Of a stretch of DNA of 64,000 nt, positions 34,534-43,410 are shown one piece after another. The stretch's first letter is position 1. Each line of letters begins with the position of its first letter. The DNA is from Paenibacillus foliorum (GTDB taxonomy: Bacteria > Bacillota > Bacilli > Paenibacillales > NBRC-103111), in NCBI RefSeq assembly GCF_013141765.1, contig NZ_WHOD01000109.1, forward strand, positions 186,001 to 250,000, written 5' to 3'. Under the pieces are notes generated by a model. The model was not told the origin of the DNA. It saw only the letters and a list, made by a program, of their open reading frames with translations, and did not search any database. Position numbers and translations under genes: made by a program.

Positions 34534-34706
34534 ATTAAAGTTCTTAACTAAAAGGTCTTTTCTTGAAAAACCAAATAGTTAAGAACTTTAAAAAAGGGCA
34601 TCTAACCCCACCTCACACCACACCTTTGACGACTCGCGTCTAAGGTATATTCCAACCCACAGCATGGTCGAGTACCTCCATTGATAACGGCAAGGAGACA
34701 TCACCG
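34534..34706 (-). ncRNA. EAR (eps-associated RNA / epsC RNA), copy 1
   Basis: About 173 bases on the minus strand are closely repeated at 53330-53498; read on the plus strand, shared blocks include GGGCATCTAACC, CTCACACCACAC, GCGTCTAAGGT and CAACCCACAGCATG. They lie directly before epsC. EAR RNAs of Bacillales promote processive antitermination through eps operons. The 3' part has a 14-bp stem (34537-34550 with 34576-34589) that is compensated in copy 2. Assignment to EAR rests on position and conservation recalled from the family; a covariance search would settle it. Confidence 0.72.
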
Positions 34707-34735
34707 AATCCTGAATAATATAAGCCTAAAATATA

Positions 34736-34751
34736 ATTCGTTATAGAGAAC
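34736..34751. promoter_or_regulatory. Second SinR-type site in the EPS operon 1 leader
   Basis: ATTCGTTATAGAGAAC reads GTTCTCT on the minus strand, one good SinR half-site and one degenerate half. It lies about 120 bp downstream of the predicted start of transcription. Confidence 0.45.
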
Positions 34752-34874
34752 GTTGGGGCAAAAAAAATTTGCCTTCTTTTATTGAATTACACATCATGTC
34801 TTAAGATATTAAGCCGAACCTTGCTGTTATTTATTTAAATAAATAGTTAATTAGTGTAATGCTGTTGTATCCTC

Positions 34875-34903
34875 ATTGTAGTTCTTTATAAAGAACGTGT
34901 CAA
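34875..34903 (-). promoter_or_regulatory. EPS operon 1 promoter with SinR-type operator as spacer
   Basis: On the minus strand TTGACA (34898-34903) and TACAAT (34875-34880) are separated by exactly 17 bp, which contain the perfect palindrome GTTCTTTATAAAGAAC (34881-34896). Each half reads GTTCTTT, the SinR half-site. Repressor binding would block RNA polymerase directly. The leader to epsC is about 395 bases and includes EAR copy 1. Outside these sites and a small hairpin at 35037-35050, nothing else is visible in 34474-35100. Confidence 0.8.
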
Positions 34904-35100
34904 TACAAACTTTACTCACTTCTTTAACATCCTGATTCCCAACTTCCGGTGTTTCCTAAGAAGAGCCTATACAATTAAGAATACGGAAACCGCCTTGCTG
35001 CAGCCTTTGTGTAAAAATCATCCAGCTAGTTATGTAACCGGCAATAGCCGGTTTTTTAAGTAATAGAGGTCAAATTTAATTCTTAATTTTGAGTCCCCTT

Positions 35101-37437
35101 TTAACTCGTGATTCCGGTAGCCAAATCCAACGTTGATACGAAGGTTGTCCCTGTACTTACGTCCTTTGTGACCTTGTTGACTATACACTGGGCGAACTTG
35201 ACCTTCTCCGGTGCGGCAATCCAATGCAAGTTGATTATCACGTTATCCAGAAAGCATTTCAGGAACAAAGAGTAGGCATCCTGCGCGTTGGTCTTCGAAA
35301 TGTTGCAGTTTGCCATATTGCAATCCAACATGGTAACAGCTCCGATATCCACGTTTATGTTTTGGAAGATGCAGTTGTCCATAATCAACCTTTGGGTTTG
35401 ACTATGGTAGTTGCCTAGCTCCATTCCCACATTTCCGACACCGGATATAAATTTACCGTTGCTAACACGTACACCGTTGATTTTTCCACCCGTGTCAATC
35501 ACGGTAAGTCCTTCAATTACCGCAGGACGGCCTTGCCAGTTATCAGGACTAGAAATCTCAAATTGAACTTTGCGGACTGTCATGTTTTTGATAACCATTC
35601 CAGCAGCACCTAATATATTCACATTATTCGGAGTCGTGCTGGTATCGAAGTCATCTCGTTCAAAAAGCACATTTTCAATGTAACACTTCCCATAATTCCA
35701 ACGTGCCACAATAAACCCAGCAGCACCTGAATCAGTAATCGGTAACGCTGTTCCAGCTGACGTGTTGGACACTTGAAACGTATCTGCGGTGATATTCGTC
35801 GTGTAGTAAGTTTTACCTGGCGTAATTCCCGTTGGGACTTTCCCCTGCCACTGTTCGAAAATAACTTTGGCGCCCGCTCCCATACCATGCCCGGGGACAG
35901 TGAACGTTCCCGTTGACACATCAACCGCTGAAGGAGGGCCAAAATACCCTTCTGTCCCACTTGCTTGCATCGACGAATTAATCGCATACACATCGCTGAT
36001 TCGGACCCCGTGGGCTGAGCCGATATTCAGGCTTGCATAATTAACTAATATTGCTCCCTCACAAACATTATCGTAATTGACTGCAAATATACAGCCATCA
36101 AAAATGTTATTGACGTACTTCGTAAACGGGTTATCCCAACCGAAAATGCCGCCTATATTGTTCCCTTGGAAAATGTTCCCTTCAACGGTTACATAGGTGC
36201 CATCTGGATTGACGAGATGGCCGCGTATATTATCGTGGATGTAATTATTTTCAATCCGAATCCGATAGTTTACTTCAAGTCCATCCTTTCCGGAACGCAG
36301 GTCTTTATAGGGCACATTGCTCTCACCAACCATAGATTCGATGTCAATTCCATAACCTGGAGCCACAAACCATTTGTAGTCCCCCGTTGGTATCGTTTCG
36401 TTTGCTTGGTAGCCAATATGGTGTATTTCGTTGTTATAAATCTCCACGTCATTCGGCCCTGCAAGTGAGATACCCTGTCTGCGGTTATGGTGGATATTAT
36501 TGTGATGTATTCTTACCCCAGTGCCTATGTTTCCGAGAAGCGTATACTGGGACGGGTCATCAGAATGAATAATCCCAGTGTAAATGGATTCACCTGTGCA
36601 TTCTGATATATCCATGTAAGCCACTTCTATGTTTTCCCCAGCCTCGATAGACACGCCATATCCCCATTCATGGGTATACCCTGCACCGTCGATTTTTGCT
36701 GTGAGTGCAGCAATATCAGCGTCACTCATCGGAGTTGCGGATATATCGATGGTCATAATCATCACGTTGCATTTATCTATAGTATCGAACCAGCCGCGTC
36801 CAGTAGGAGCTGTCGGCGCAAAAAGCCCGTTATTTCTGAAGTTGACGAAGGTTCCTCGCGAAACCACATCCTTATATTGATAAAAATTGTATCCGTTTGC
36901 CGTAATCCCCACCGAACCTCCAGTTGGTTTCCACAGACGAAAGGACTCGAGACAAGCATTAACGCTTGTTCGACGATCAAGCATAGGAGTGCGAATAAAG
37001 TTGCGGTTACCGTTTAGCGAACCATCAGGATTTACACCACCACGAACCCATCCTGTATTGATAGAGAACAGGTGAGTTTGCCTGTCACCGAGGATTTTCC
37101 CTCCTGTGATCTTGGAATTTTGCACGGCATTGAATGAAACAACGCTATATCCTGGCGCCGAGTTCGTTTCCATTTCCAAACTTGCATCTGACGCCAATTC
37201 CAAGTACATATTGCTTACCATCTGAATACCTGGTTTCAGGTTGATTAAATACCTGCCTCCAGGTAAAAAGACGTGGTTAAATCCACTTGCCTGTGCCCAT
37301 ACTAGCGCATTGTTAATTCCGTCCGTTGTTGCTTGCGATTCCGTCAGATTGTTTTTGATGCCCCAGCGCGAAAGATCGATGATGTAATCCAAGCTGTCAT
37401 ATACGCCACCTCCGGTTTGCTTTTTGATGTATCCCAT
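35101..37437 (-). CDS. Phage-tail-spike-like parallel beta-helix protein
   Basis: This 778-residue protein has a pectate-lyase-like N-terminal block (DLSRWGIKNNLTESQATTDG, HVFLPGGRYLI). A long right-handed beta-helix (residues about 290-480, rich in N-N-x-I-H-x-N repeats such as HHNNIHHNRRQGIS) follows. Near residue 540 is a phage-type module (ITPGKTYYTTNITADTFQVS). There is no signal peptide. Tail spikes of this fold bind or cleave polysaccharide. AAGGAGG precedes the ATG. It follows another phage-like gene by 14 bp, and both lie between EPS operons, so it may be domesticated as an EPS-active protein; this is inference. Confidence 0.72.
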   Translation of the reverse strand: MGYIKKQTGGGVYDSLDYIIDLSRWGIKNNLTESQATTDGINNALVWAQASGFNHVFLPGGRYLINLKPGIQMVSNMYLELASDASLEMETNSAPGYSVVSFNAVQNSKITGGKILGDRQTHLFSINTGWVRGGVNPDGSLNGNRNFIRTPMLDRRTSVNACLESFRLWKPTGGSVGITANGYNFYQYKDVVSRGTFVNFRNNGLFAPTAPTGRGWFDTIDKCNVMIMTIDISATPMSDADIAALTAKIDGAGYTHEWGYGVSIEAGENIEVAYMDISECTGESIYTGIIHSDDPSQYTLLGNIGTGVRIHHNNIHHNRRQGISLAGPNDVEIYNNEIHHIGYQANETIPTGDYKWFVAPGYGIDIESMVGESNVPYKDLRSGKDGLEVNYRIRIENNYIHDNIRGHLVNPDGTYVTVEGNIFQGNNIGGIFGWDNPFTKYVNNIFDGCIFAVNYDNVCEGAILVNYASLNIGSAHGVRISDVYAINSSMQASGTEGYFGPPSAVDVSTGTFTVPGHGMGAGAKVIFEQWQGKVPTGITPGKTYYTTNITADTFQVSNTSAGTALPITDSGAAGFIVARWNYGKCYIENVLFERDDFDTSTTPNNVNILGAAGMVIKNMTVRKVQFEISSPDNWQGRPAVIEGLTVIDTGGKINGVRVSNGKFISGVGNVGMELGNYHSQTQRLIMDNCIFQNINVDIGAVTMLDCNMANCNISKTNAQDAYSLFLKCFLDNVIINLHWIAAPEKVKFAQCIVNKVTKDVSTGTTFVSTLDLATGITS

Positions 37438-37451
37438 CTGTTGTACCTCCT

Positions 37452-38858
37452 TTATCCGAATGTTCCACCGTTTAACGTTGCATGGTTATCGTTACCCGAT
37501 TGATCCTTTACTGTGCCTGTTGACATATCGTAATGCGCTACTACATTCGCTCCATTGTACAGCTTGATGTCGTAAATTTTGCCTTTCATGAAGGTCCTAG
37601 CATCAACTGTACTCCGGCAGAAAATATGCATGTTACCAGGTGACGTTAAACCTGTCCAGAAGTGAACCTTAAGCGTTCTTTCCACACCGTTGTTGACTGC
37701 GTGGATAGAATTTGCTTTCATCACCCCATCAACATATACATCCTCGTTCGGGCCGCGCTGGTCTTTCCCACTTGCCGCATCACGAAACATATACGAACTG
37801 GTTGCATTTTCTCGTGTGTCGTAATAATAGCCCCCATTGTTCTCAACATTAATTCGCATTTCCAAATCGGTAACTATAATTGGGATCGTTGGGATAAGCA
37901 GCCAATCGGTAGCTCCATTCATCGAAAGTGCCGGCAAGTTGAGGGTATAAGTTGACGATTGGACAGCTGATGAATTACCCGCTGTATCCTTTCCGAAGTA
38001 CATCAACGTCGTAGTAGCAGTAACATGAATCGGTTCAGAGTAAACAGCGCTTGCAGTGGTAGGGTCGCTGCCATCTGTCGTATAAAAGATAGTCGCCGTT
38101 TCGTTTGCCATCAGTGTTACCTCTTGCGCTGCGGAAAAAGTTCCAGCACTGGGCTCAGCGTTCACTATTGGCGGCGTAATGTCCGGCTGTGCCTCGGTAT
38201 CAGTCAAAGTAATGGCTACACCTAGCGCACCTAGTATATAGCACCGATAGTCGCCAGTTGCGGATAGGGTAAACTCTGTGAAATTGTCGAAGAAATTTTC
38301 ATTAGCGTTTCCTGATGCAACGCTTATTGTTACCCCCCCTACCGTAAGTTTAATTTCCTCGGTGCTATCATTGACAATACCGACTCCCATAGCTGTGGCA
38401 GAAGCGGTTTTCGCAGCGTTCTCATTGCTTATAAACGCAGCTTTGATAACAGCTGTCGGCAATGCTTTCGCCACTCCTGCTTTTACGAAAAAGGCGCCTG
38501 TGCTAGTGATGCTTACACTGGTAAAGCCATCGAAATTACCGAAAAATTGTTCGCCTTGCATCACTGTGAGGGTAATGTCATTGACGGTGAAAGACAAGTC
38601 GGCAGCTCCGTTCGTGTTATCAATCAACAGCGTATCACAGCTCGTAAGAAGGTTATGGGTGCCACTTACTGTCCAAGCGTCTTTTATTGTGAAAAGATTG
38701 CCAGATAAGGAGCTACTTCCATTGCTTATTCCTGTGACCAACAATGCGCCTGCTCTTCCAGTAAGCGGTGCATAATCCCCAAGAGTATCGTCCCAATATT
38801 GAGGAATAATTTGTCCTTCCACGTCCTGCAGCAACTTCTTTTGGTTGTATGTCGTCAT
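37452..38858 (-). CDS. Phage-tail-fibre-like protein with chitobiase-C-type and lectin-like domains
   Basis: This 468-residue protein has an N-terminal head-to-tail-type region (DVEGQIIPQYWDDTLGDY), two related repeats (segments INDSTEEIKLTVGG-like and DNTNGAADLSFTV), a CHB_HEX_C-like domain (SAAQEVTLMANETATIFYTT, DGSDPTTASAVY) and a concanavalin/LamG-like C terminus (VVAHYDMSTGTVKDQSG). It has no signal peptide. AGGAGGG is upstream. Together with the beta-helix protein it looks like a phage-derived surface or carbohydrate-binding pair; exact host or phage function is unknown. Confidence 0.68.
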   Translation of the reverse strand: MTTYNQKKLLQDVEGQIIPQYWDDTLGDYAPLTGRAGALLVTGISNGSSSLSGNLFTIKDAWTVSGTHNLLTSCDTLLIDNTNGAADLSFTVNDITLTVMQGEQFFGNFDGFTSVSITSTGAFFVKAGVAKALPTAVIKAAFISNENAAKTASATAMGVGIVNDSTEEIKLTVGGVTISVASGNANENFFDNFTEFTLSATGDYRCYILGALGVAITLTDTEAQPDITPPIVNAEPSAGTFSAAQEVTLMANETATIFYTTDGSDPTTASAVYSEPIHVTATTTLMYFGKDTAGNSSAVQSSTYTLNLPALSMNGATDWLLIPTIPIIVTDLEMRINVENNGGYYYDTRENATSSYMFRDAASGKDQRGPNEDVYVDGVMKANSIHAVNNGVERTLKVHFWTGLTSPGNMHIFCRSTVDARTFMKGKIYDIKLYNGANVVAHYDMSTGTVKDQSGNDNHATLNGGTFG

Positions 38859-39195
38859 TCAAATCCCTCCTGCTGTCTGCATCACGGAAAATGGGAATAG
38901 AGCCATATATATGGATTGGATTGGCGTCCAGGTTAGCTATCAAACCCATTTTTTTACAATATAAGATATGATTATTTTCATGCTATTGTTTGGATAGAAA
39001 AGGAAAATAGGCTATAACACTTAATGAGTTCATAGGCAATGACGGAGAAAGCATCAGCAATTCTTATGCTATACTTTTGTTCAAGGTCAAGTACAAGAAT
39101 TTGGAGAGGCTATGGTAGAAGGAGTCACTTCAATAGGATTCATGGCGGGGTTAAGACTATTCCAAATCTAAGCGAAAAAGATCATAACTGAACCT

Positions 39196-39220
39196 AAAAA
39201 AACCGTCGGCAGGCCGACGG
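39196..39220 (-). terminator. Terminator of the small secreted protein gene
   Basis: On the minus strand CCGTCGG and CCGACGG form a hairpin followed by seven T. Bases 38859-39195 contain no gene I can support, apart from a short protein-like fragment noted in the findings. Confidence 0.8.
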
Positions 39221-39238
39221 ATCAGTAACAAATGCTGA

Positions 39239-39526
39239 CTAGTAACAATACCATCTTTCCCATATATCATACGAGTCTAAGTTTTTATCATTCCAATCTT
39301 TAAAATCCCATTTCCAGTGCCAATCATTCTTGTCTTTATTATTTCCCCAATAGTTATATAAATCATCGTTTTTGCCTTTATTTCCAAACAAAGATGAAAT
39401 AAACTGTTCAAAATTGCTTCTCTTAGAATCTGATGAATTATTTCCGTTCGATGCAAAAGCTGAAGTTGGAAACATTAATGCACTTATAATTAGTGTCAGA
39501 CATAAAACCCTTTTAAGTCTGAACAT
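39239..39526 (-). CDS. Small secreted Trp/Asp/Lys-rich protein
   Basis: This 95-residue protein has a clear signal peptide (RVLCLTLIISALMFPTSAFA, cut after AFA). The mature part is very rich in Trp, Asp, Asn and Lys (YWGNNKDKNDWHWKWDFKDW). ATG 39526 is chosen because AAGGAGG lies nine bases upstream. A GTTCTTT palindrome sits downstream of its TATAAT, so it may be a SinR-controlled matrix component. I do not recognise a family. Confidence 0.75.
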   Translation of the reverse strand: MFRLKRVLCLTLIISALMFPTSAFASNGNNSSDSKRSNFEQFISSLFGNKGKNDDLYNYWGNNKDKNDWHWKWDFKDWNDKNLDSYDIWERWYCY

Positions 39527-39562
39527 TGTCCAAGACCTCCTTCCATACAGAAATAACATAGC

Positions 39563-39582
39563 GTTCTTTATTAAGAATTATA
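39563..39582 (-). promoter_or_regulatory. Promoter and SinR-type site of the small secreted protein
   Basis: GTTCTTTATTAAGAAT (39563-39578) is a near-palindrome with one perfect GTTCTTT half. It directly follows TATAAT (minus strand, 39577-39582). A further GTTCTCA half lies at 39600-39606, near the expected -35. Confidence 0.5.
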
Positions 39583-39656
39583 CCTTAGTTTTAGTAGTTT
39601 GAGAACGAGGAGTTTCCATTATTTCGTTAAAATGTATGTATAATCATGAGGATCAT

Positions 39657-40724
39657 CTAGACCACAGAAAGCTTGGAAAAAATATCCATAATTATCGTTT
39701 TGGTTCTTCTCTTTTTATACATTCCTTTTCCCAGCTTATATAAATATTCGATATCTTTATTTCTTATGGCATTCAAATACTCTTCAGGAAAATATCGAAT
39801 GGAGCCTTCATTGTTCAAACATTCTTTTACGCTATCATTTGAGGTATATTCGGTTATTGTATCTTTAATCTTAGCTTCACTAAGCTTGCTATTAAAAATA
39901 TTGCATAAGCATGTCTTGAACGTATTTAGCAGCATAATACTAATTCCATCATTTTGCTTTTGCAGTGTATCCAAGTAATACTCATTTATAACTTCCTTTT
40001 GTATTTGATAACCATTGACCATATCATCGAATAAGTAAGACATGTATTTACTCGTAAAACCACCCACTCTATAAAAATACAAGGGTGTATCGATAACTTT
40101 GACTCTGTTTGTTTTTACTAATATCTCCAAATTGTAAAAGAGATCTTCCCCTAAAAAGTGTATTCGGTTTAAGTATTTCCCACTATTTAGTAATAACTCC
40201 TTTTGGTAAAGCTTCGCGCATAAGGAGGATGGAAATGAATGCCCATAGAAATAAGCAGTTACTAAATCCCGCATAATCTCTTCTTTATTATAAATTTTAT
40301 TATGATTGAAATAATCTCTATCATTTTCCCGCTTTATTAACTTACCTTTTCCTAAAACCTTATACATATTACATACAGTTATATCTGCATCATTATTAAT
40401 ACAACCGTTATACAATATCTCTACAGCCCTTCTATCGATCCAATCATCCGCATCGACAAACATAACATAATCCGAGCTTGAAGCCTCTACTCCTGTTCTT
40501 CTAGCTGCGATACAGCCCTCATTTTTTTTATTGATAATGATAATTCTTTTGTCTCCTTTTTGATGCTTCATGCATATTTCCAAGCTATTATCAGTCGACC
40601 CGTCATTTACCAGAACCAATTCAATGTCTGTAAAGGTCTGGCCGAGAATAGATTGTATACATGTATCCAGTCTCTTTCCGTTACCTGCATTATAGATGGG
40701 TACTACTACACTTACCCTACTCAA
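39657..40724 (-). CDS. Family 2 glycosyltransferase, tandem copy A
   Basis: This 355-residue GT-A enzyme starts SVVVPIYNAGNGKRLDTCIQ, has LVNDGSTDNS and the D-x-D motif MFVDADDWIDRRAVEIL. It closely resembles the next gene upstream (40760-41812) over its whole length, so the two arose by tandem duplication. A TTG start follows GGAGGAGGG. It is the last gene of EPS operon 2. No membrane segments are present. Confidence 0.85.
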   Translation of the reverse strand: MSRVSVVVPIYNAGNGKRLDTCIQSILGQTFTDIELVLVNDGSTDNSLEICMKHQKGDKRIIIINKKNEGCIAARRTGVEASSSDYVMFVDADDWIDRRAVEILYNGCINNDADITVCNMYKVLGKGKLIKRENDRDYFNHNKIYNKEEIMRDLVTAYFYGHSFPSSLCAKLYQKELLLNSGKYLNRIHFLGEDLFYNLEILVKTNRVKVIDTPLYFYRVGGFTSKYMSYLFDDMVNGYQIQKEVINEYYLDTLQKQNDGISIMLLNTFKTCLCNIFNSKLSEAKIKDTITEYTSNDSVKECLNNEGSIRYFPEEYLNAIRNKDIEYLYKLGKGMYKKRRTKTIIMDIFSKLSVV

Positions 40725-40759
40725 TTAGAACCCTCCTCCTTTTATACGCTCTTCAGAAT

Positions 40760-41812
40760 TTAGCTAATAGACAGTCTCGACATAATATTCATTAACATTT
40801 TCTTTGGTTTTTTCTTTTTATGCATGCTTTTACCCATCGCGTATAAATACTGAATATCCTTTTCTCTCATAGCATCTAAGTAGTCCTTTTCAAAAAACTT
40901 GATAGCTCCTTCGTTGGATACAGCTTCCTTTACACAATCATCTGAAACATAAATCTTTATCAAATTTTTGATATCATCTTCACTAAGTTTACTGGTAAAT
41001 AAATTGTACAAGGCACCTCTAAATAAATTTAACAGCATTACACTGATCCCATTATATTGATGCTGCTGAATGTCTTGATAATGTTCTGCTATGACTTCCT
41101 TTTGTATTTGATAACCGCTGAATACATCATTAAAAAAATGGGGCATATATCTGCTTGTATTTCCGCTAAGTGTGTAAAAATATAAAGATTTATCAATTAC
41201 TTTCACTTGGTTTGCCTTCAAAAATATTTCCATATTTAAAAATAGGTCATCACCAAAGAAGTATATTTTATCCAAATATTTACCACTATTCATAAAAAGC
41301 TCTCTTTTGTACAGCTTCGCAAATAATGATGAAGGAAATGGATCTCCTTGAAAGTAGGCAATAACTAAGTATTTTCTGATTTGTTCCTTATTGTAAATTT
41401 TATCCGCACTGAAATATTCACTATTATTTTTTTGCTTAATGAAGCCCAGAACTCTATACGTATTACAAACAACAATATCTATAGACCGTTCAAGCGATTC
41501 ATTGTTTAAAATTTCAATAGTATGTTTATCAATCCAATCATCCGCATCGACAAACATAATATATTCTGAACTTGCAGCTTCTACTCCTCTTCTTCTCGTT
41601 GCAATGCTTCCTTCATTCTTCTTGTCTATAATGATTATTCGTTTATCCTGCTGCTGGAATCTTTGGCATATTGCAAGACTATGATCTGTAGATCCATCAT
41701 TAACCAATATTAGCTCAAAATCCGAAAATGTTTGGTTTAGAATCGATTTGATGCACTTTTCCAATCTTTTTCCTGCATTATAAATGGGAACGACAATACT
41801 TATCCGACTCAC
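40760..41812 (-). CDS. Family 2 glycosyltransferase, tandem copy B
   Basis: This 350-residue paralogue of the gene at 39657 starts SRISIVVPIYNAGKRLEKCI, with LVNDGSTDHS and FVDADDWIDKHTIEIL. A GTG start follows AGGAGG. It lies in operon 2, between the flippase and copy A. The two copies differ in the middle and C-terminal acceptor-binding parts, suggesting different acceptor sugars or linkages. Confidence 0.85.
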   Translation of the reverse strand: MSRISIVVPIYNAGKRLEKCIKSILNQTFSDFELILVNDGSTDHSLAICQRFQQQDKRIIIIDKKNEGSIATRRRGVEAASSEYIMFVDADDWIDKHTIEILNNESLERSIDIVVCNTYRVLGFIKQKNNSEYFSADKIYNKEQIRKYLVIAYFQGDPFPSSLFAKLYKRELFMNSGKYLDKIYFFGDDLFLNMEIFLKANQVKVIDKSLYFYTLSGNTSRYMPHFFNDVFSGYQIQKEVIAEHYQDIQQHQYNGISVMLLNLFRGALYNLFTSKLSEDDIKNLIKIYVSDDCVKEAVSNEGAIKFFEKDYLDAMREKDIQYLYAMGKSMHKKKKPKKMLMNIMSRLSIS

Positions 41813-41827
41813 TACGCAATCCTCCTA

Positions 41828-43387
41828 TTACTTATTTTCAGAAATAAGATTTCGTTTATGAAGCTTAAATCGCTTAAGGAACATAGCCAAGATCTTCCTA
41901 AGGATCCCAAGTAAGTATTTTAGTTCATCTGTTTTATAAAAACAGGCCAAATAAATAAGATTAGGTATAATCAAACAAATTACACCTTTTAGAATTAAAG
42001 TCAGTAAGCTATCAGCTGTAATCAAACTGCTAATATAGCTTGTTAGGAAACAAGTGCCTGCCCCTATTGCTGCAAAATAAAAATATTTCCCAAAATAATG
42101 AACCAAAGGAATATGAAACACTTTCTTATAAACCAAATAAGGTGTAGTCCAGAAAGGAAAGGCTATAGCACTGATAAGTGTTCCGATGAAAACTCCTGCA
42201 AGCCCTAAATAATGGACTAACCAAATTGAAAAACCGAGATTAATACCCGCCTGATATAAAGGTACGTACCTGTCTTCATGAAAGATTCCTGCTGTCGTTT
42301 TAACTGTTGTAATCGCATTTCTCATGCCTCGCTCGTAAAAGGTTATCATCAGCACGACTAGAATCGTTTTCCCCATAATAAAAGAGGAGCCTATCCATAA
42401 TGCAATCAGGGGCTCGATGATGATATAAAGAAATATAGAAAAAAAGGAATACAGCCAAAAATTGAGAAGCCAATACACCTTAAACAAACTATATATTTTT
42501 TCCTTACTTTCATTCGCTACTAAATTACCTATACTATGGTATAAATTGTTAAATACTTGATTGATGAAGGTCCTGCATATATCGATAAACATATTGTAGT
42601 TCGAATACAAACCTACTGCCGCAACGCTCACAAACGAAGATATGATAATATTGTCCGTACCAAATATTAGATATGAGCCTATATTTTGCAGCATAATGGC
42701 CTTAACATTTTTGATAATATCTCTTTTGACACCAGCATCTAATTTGCCTGACAGCTTCTCCTTTAAGAATGGGTACATTTTATCAACTATTACAGATAAA
42801 ATAATGCTGTTAGTTATTGTAATAAAGCTATCGATACTTAAATATAAGATATAATTCTGAGTCGTATGCAAAATCCATATTTTTAGACATGTAGACAAAA
42901 TGGATGAGACCGAATAAATCCCGGTTATGATGTAGCTTTTCTGGCAAACATTGAGGAATGAGTTTTTATGCTGAAAGAAATAGGGGGCAACTGTATTTAT
43001 CAAGAAAATGAAATAAATGGTATAAAGATGATCAACACTGGTATCTTTGACAAAGTAATTTAGAAATGGCATCAACGATAGTCCTAGCACTAAAATGACT
43101 GCTGCTATGACCAAATACGCCTTTTTATACAGCTTCATTAATGCATGAATTTTTACTTTATCATTTTCTGCCACAGGTTTATAAAGGCTATACACAATAC
43201 TTGAACCTATACCTACCTCAGCTAGAGAAAGCATGGCCAATATATTCGTAAATAGTCCATTTATCCCTAAATACTCAATACCCAGGCTGTTAATGAACAC
43301 TGTTCTTGAAAAAAAGCTTAGCAGTGTAATAATTAGCTGATAGCCTAAGCCAGCAGAAATATTGATAATAGAATTTTTTGTTCTCAT
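41828..43387 (-). CDS. Wzx-type polysaccharide flippase
   Basis: This membrane protein of about 519 residues has 12-14 predicted helices and belongs to the MATE/oligosaccharide flippase fold (FFSRTVFINSLGIEYLGING, ALIMLSL-like AMLSLAEVGIGSSIVYSLYK). It flips lipid-linked repeat units across the membrane, before polymerisation by the EpsG-like protein. ATG 43387 is favoured because GTGGGGA is nearby; GTG 43399 is an alternative. Confidence 0.87.
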   Translation of the reverse strand: MRTKNSIINISAGLGYQLIITLLSFFSRTVFINSLGIEYLGINGLFTNILAMLSLAEVGIGSSIVYSLYKPVAENDKVKIHALMKLYKKAYLVIAAVILVLGLSLMPFLNYFVKDTSVDHLYTIYFIFLINTVAPYFFQHKNSFLNVCQKSYIITGIYSVSSILSTCLKIWILHTTQNYILYLSIDSFITITNSIILSVIVDKMYPFLKEKLSGKLDAGVKRDIIKNVKAIMLQNIGSYLIFGTDNIIISSFVSVAAVGLYSNYNMFIDICRTFINQVFNNLYHSIGNLVANESKEKIYSLFKVYWLLNFWLYSFFSIFLYIIIEPLIALWIGSSFIMGKTILVVLMITFYERGMRNAITTVKTTAGIFHEDRYVPLYQAGINLGFSIWLVHYLGLAGVFIGTLISAIAFPFWTTPYLVYKKVFHIPLVHYFGKYFYFAAIGAGTCFLTSYISSLITADSLLTLILKGVICLIIPNLIYLACFYKTDELKYLLGILRKILAMFLKRFKLHKRNLISENK

Positions 43388-43410
43388 TGTTTTCCCCACA
43401 ACTGAAGATA

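Noticed and set aside
35037..35050. Hairpin after the beta-helix gene as its terminator
   Set aside because: CCGGC/GCCGG has its T run on the plus strand, not in the direction of the minus-strand gene. It cannot be called a terminator for that gene.
36166..37075. Plus-strand frames inside the beta-helix gene
   Set aside because: They are antisense shadows of a long, well-supported gene and have no ribosome binding sites.
35101..38858. A prophage
   Set aside because: Only two tail-like genes are present; no integrase, terminase, capsid, holin or lysin gene lies nearby.
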